From Tigriopus japonicus (lineage: Eukaryota; Arthropoda; Copepoda; Harpacticoida; Harpacticidae): 64,000 bases of DNA. Below the pieces are notes generated by a model. That model did not search any database. It saw only the letters and a program-made list of their open reading frames with translations, and was not told the origin of the DNA. The stretch spans positions 5,476,954 through 5,540,953 of the forward strand of contig CM021316.1 in assembly GCA_010645155.1 (NCBI GenBank), in the 5' to 3' direction. The stretch's first letter is position 1; the number at the start of each line of letters is the position of its first letter. Positions 61,882 through 64,000 of the stretch are shown piece by piece. A program made the translations under genes and the position numbers.

Positions 61882-62841
61882 TCTCAAGCCGATAATCTAT
61901 TGCCGGTCCAAGAGCCCCAGGAACACGATTTTACGATTGAGGTTTATCCGCCCAACACGCATGCGCAAGCGAAGTTGATTCCGTTGCCGTTTCTCGGTTT
62001 TCACGGTTTTCACGGCGGTAAAGAAACAACCGACGAATCAGCGGAAAAGTTGAGAACCATGAGATAAAAAAAATAGCTGCACGAGGTTGGTTTTGTGTGA
62101 GGAAATATTTGCGAGACTTCAAGTATTTCGTGGATTGATTGGTTTTGGGGGGAGCAATAAGAAATTGGGTTCATTTGCGGTCTTTCAAAATGTATTATAT
62201 ATATCATACGCCTTTGATGGTGGCGGTGCAAGTGGGGTTCGACATTTTTTGATTGTTGAGTTTTTGTAGAATATTCAATAATTTCAATCATCAAATAGTG
62301 AAGAGCAAATCGCCCTTTCGATGCGAATCTCAAACATCCGCAAAAACTATCCCCAACACGATCTTTTTTCGATAGAGACCTCAATTTCCGCTCACCGAAA
62401 AGCTGGTAAATTTTCCGGCTTGTGGCGCTGTCTGTAAAGTTCAATCATCTGATGTATTTCGAGTTCTGTGAGGCTAATATAAGATTCTGAATCTTTTTGT
62501 TTGTCCTTTGACTCATTTATAACATCTTGTCTTAAAGAATGCAAAATGATTTTGGAGAGGATTACTTTGAATCTGATAAAAAGTTAAACGATTCAATGCT
62601 CTGGTTTTTCTCGACCTTACCCCAAGAGTAAGATAATATAAATTATAAATAAAAGAAATATAAATATATTCATTAAAACTCAGTATTGGCGCCGTTATTA
62701 AACTTCTTCTATGTATCTCAGAGGATAGATTGAAAAGGGAAGGAATGAATTAAAGGAAAGCGTTTCTTTTGAACCATATACCTGTCCTCCGCAGTCTCAG
62801 TGTCTTTGCAATCAACATAATCCAAAGGTATTAGCTACAAA
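61882..62841. promoter_or_regulatory. Divergent intergenic region, NUP205 / BBS7
   Basis: About 960 bp between divergent genes. Short open frames are present but none is supported. No X-box or other ciliary promoter motif was clearly recognised. Confidence 0.4.
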
Positions 62842-64000
62842 ATGGATCTCAATTTAGCCCGAGTGGATTATATGCAAGTTGGACTGACGAGTCCCCGTAC
62901 TATGCGATTGATGCCCTCCGCCGGAGGCAAATCCCAGCAAAAGGTGAACCTCTTCCGGGTTTCATTGCCCCTTTAAACAAATAAACCTTTTCAAATTTCA
63001 GGTGGCCGTGGCTGATCATGGGGGTATCTTGCAAGTATTTAGTATGAAGCGCCAAGATGCCACTTTGACCTTCAAGACCTTACCCGGTCCCGAGATTCAT
63101 CGATTAGAGTTGGGTGGAGCATTAGGGACCGTCAAAGACAAGATATTCGTGGCCGCCGGAAATGAGATTCGAGGTTTTACGAAGAAAGGCAAACAATTCT
63201 TGAGCTTTGAGACGAATTTGACGGAAACCATTCAGACCACATCAATCACGGGCAATGATTTGCTCGTGGCGGGACAACACATCTATAATCATTACAGAGA
63301 CTGTCAGGATACCAATTATTTTCTCTCAGAGGACAAAATCAACGATGTTTTAGCTTTGCCTGGAGAAAAGATCTCGACATTGACCCCTTTATTGGCGTGT
63401 CAAGATAGGTCGGTTAAAATGCTACGCGATTCTAGCGTTTTATATAGTGCAGAGTTGCCCGGACCTCCAACGTGTTTGCAATTGTATTACAATGACGGGG
63501 GAGAAAACGGTGACGAAGTCCTCTATGGAACCTCTGATGGGAAGTTGGGACTGATGAAATTTGATCGGAAAGGACCGCAAACGCATTGGCTCATTGAACG
63601 GGAAGGCGCTTACGGAGCCATTTTGTCTATGGATAATTACGATATCACGGGAGATGGGGTCCGAGATTTGATAGTGGGACGACATGACGGCACCATCGAA
63701 GTCTACACCTATGAAGATGATATAAATGAGGATGCAGAACCCACCTTGAAGTATACTCATGTGAGGGAGTTCTTTGAATTGGATATTTGGGAAAGCAGTG
63801 ATAACATCTTAGTCTCTTCACTACAGAACTGTGGCGAGAGTGTCAACTCAATTGAGGGTGGCGTGGTGGGCAACGCTGGATATGAGGAAATCGTAGCCAC
63901 TACATATTCTGGTACGTCATGTCAAAAAAATTCAATTATGCGCTATTGCACAGTTACTTCGAAATTACATCCAATTTCACACTTGCAGGTTGGTGTTTTG
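62842..64000 (+). CDS. BBS7: Bardet-Biedl syndrome protein 7, N-terminal part, partial
   Basis: BBS7 is a subunit of the BBSome, which carries membrane proteins into and out of cilia. Exons 62842-62943, 63002-63911 and 63989-64000 (cut by the window edge) give the first 341 residues. The start MDLNLARVDYMQVGLTS is typical. The beta-propeller follows: FKTLPGPEIHRLELGG, NEIRGFTKKGKQFLSFETNL, IYNHYRDC, EDKINDVLALP, LYGTSDGKLGLMKF and DGVRDLIVGRHDGTIEVYTY. SVNSIEGGVVGNAGYEEIV then TYSGW close the visible part. A lineage insertion of about 20 residues (REFFELDIWESSDN) precedes SVNSIEGG. Confidence 0.96.

Overview
This is a gene-dense stretch of animal nuclear DNA. The genes have short GT-AG introns (mostly 50-400 bp), AATAAA poly(A) signals, and sit on both strands in divergent and convergent pairs. 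Gene content (a RhoGAP54D-like gene, a separase split like that of flies, CYFIP, BBS7, CCDC22) points to an arthropod. I infer a crustacean, perhaps a copepod, from overall style, but no single feature proves the species. There is one 22-N assembly gap (29997-30018). Exon coordinates were worked out by hand from splice signals and reading phase; the exon chains given as coding models keep phase across every junction.

Layout, left to right. 1-572 is the C-terminal end of CYFIP (+). 1539-4369 is a separase N-terminal-like protein that stops before any protease domain (+). 6828-7107 is a small transposon-like element. 7527-9513 is SUDS3/Sds3 (+), tail to tail with 9836-11904 FARSB (-). 12898-14666 is mRpL37 (+), tail to tail with 14755-16617 RBBP5 (-). 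17449-19065 is POLD3 (+), with a possible alternative C-terminus. 22548-25438 is CCDC22 (+). 25580-27223 is a hAT-like element carrying an unidentified minus-strand exon that can be spliced in frame to an exon outside it. 30505-32581 is a leucine-rich-repeat surface protein (+) lacking its first exon. 33470-34660 is a 26-bp minisatellite containing a long hairpin. 36619-37917 is a second hAT-like element with a 21-bp array. 39192-39952 is a membrane-anchored YccV-domain protein (+), tail to tail with 40224-40672, a small single-pass membrane protein (-). 40993-41765 is a long-TIR element split by a tRNA-derived SINE. 44486-49416 is a RhoGAP54D-like protein (-). 55377-61881 is NUP205 (-), head to head with 62842-64000 BBS7 (+), which runs off the edge.

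The recognised genes are mostly single-copy housekeeping genes: actin regulation (CYFIP, RhoGAP), chromatin (SUDS3 in Sin3-HDAC, RBBP5 in MLL/COMPASS), replication (POLD3), mitosis (separase-like), translation (FARSB, mRpL37), endosome and cilium trafficking (CCDC22, BBS7) and the nuclear pore (NUP205). They do not form one pathway. The accessory interest lies in the stand-alone separase N-terminus, the related non-autonomous hAT-like elements with 8-bp target duplications, the nested SINE, and the POLD3 alternative end.
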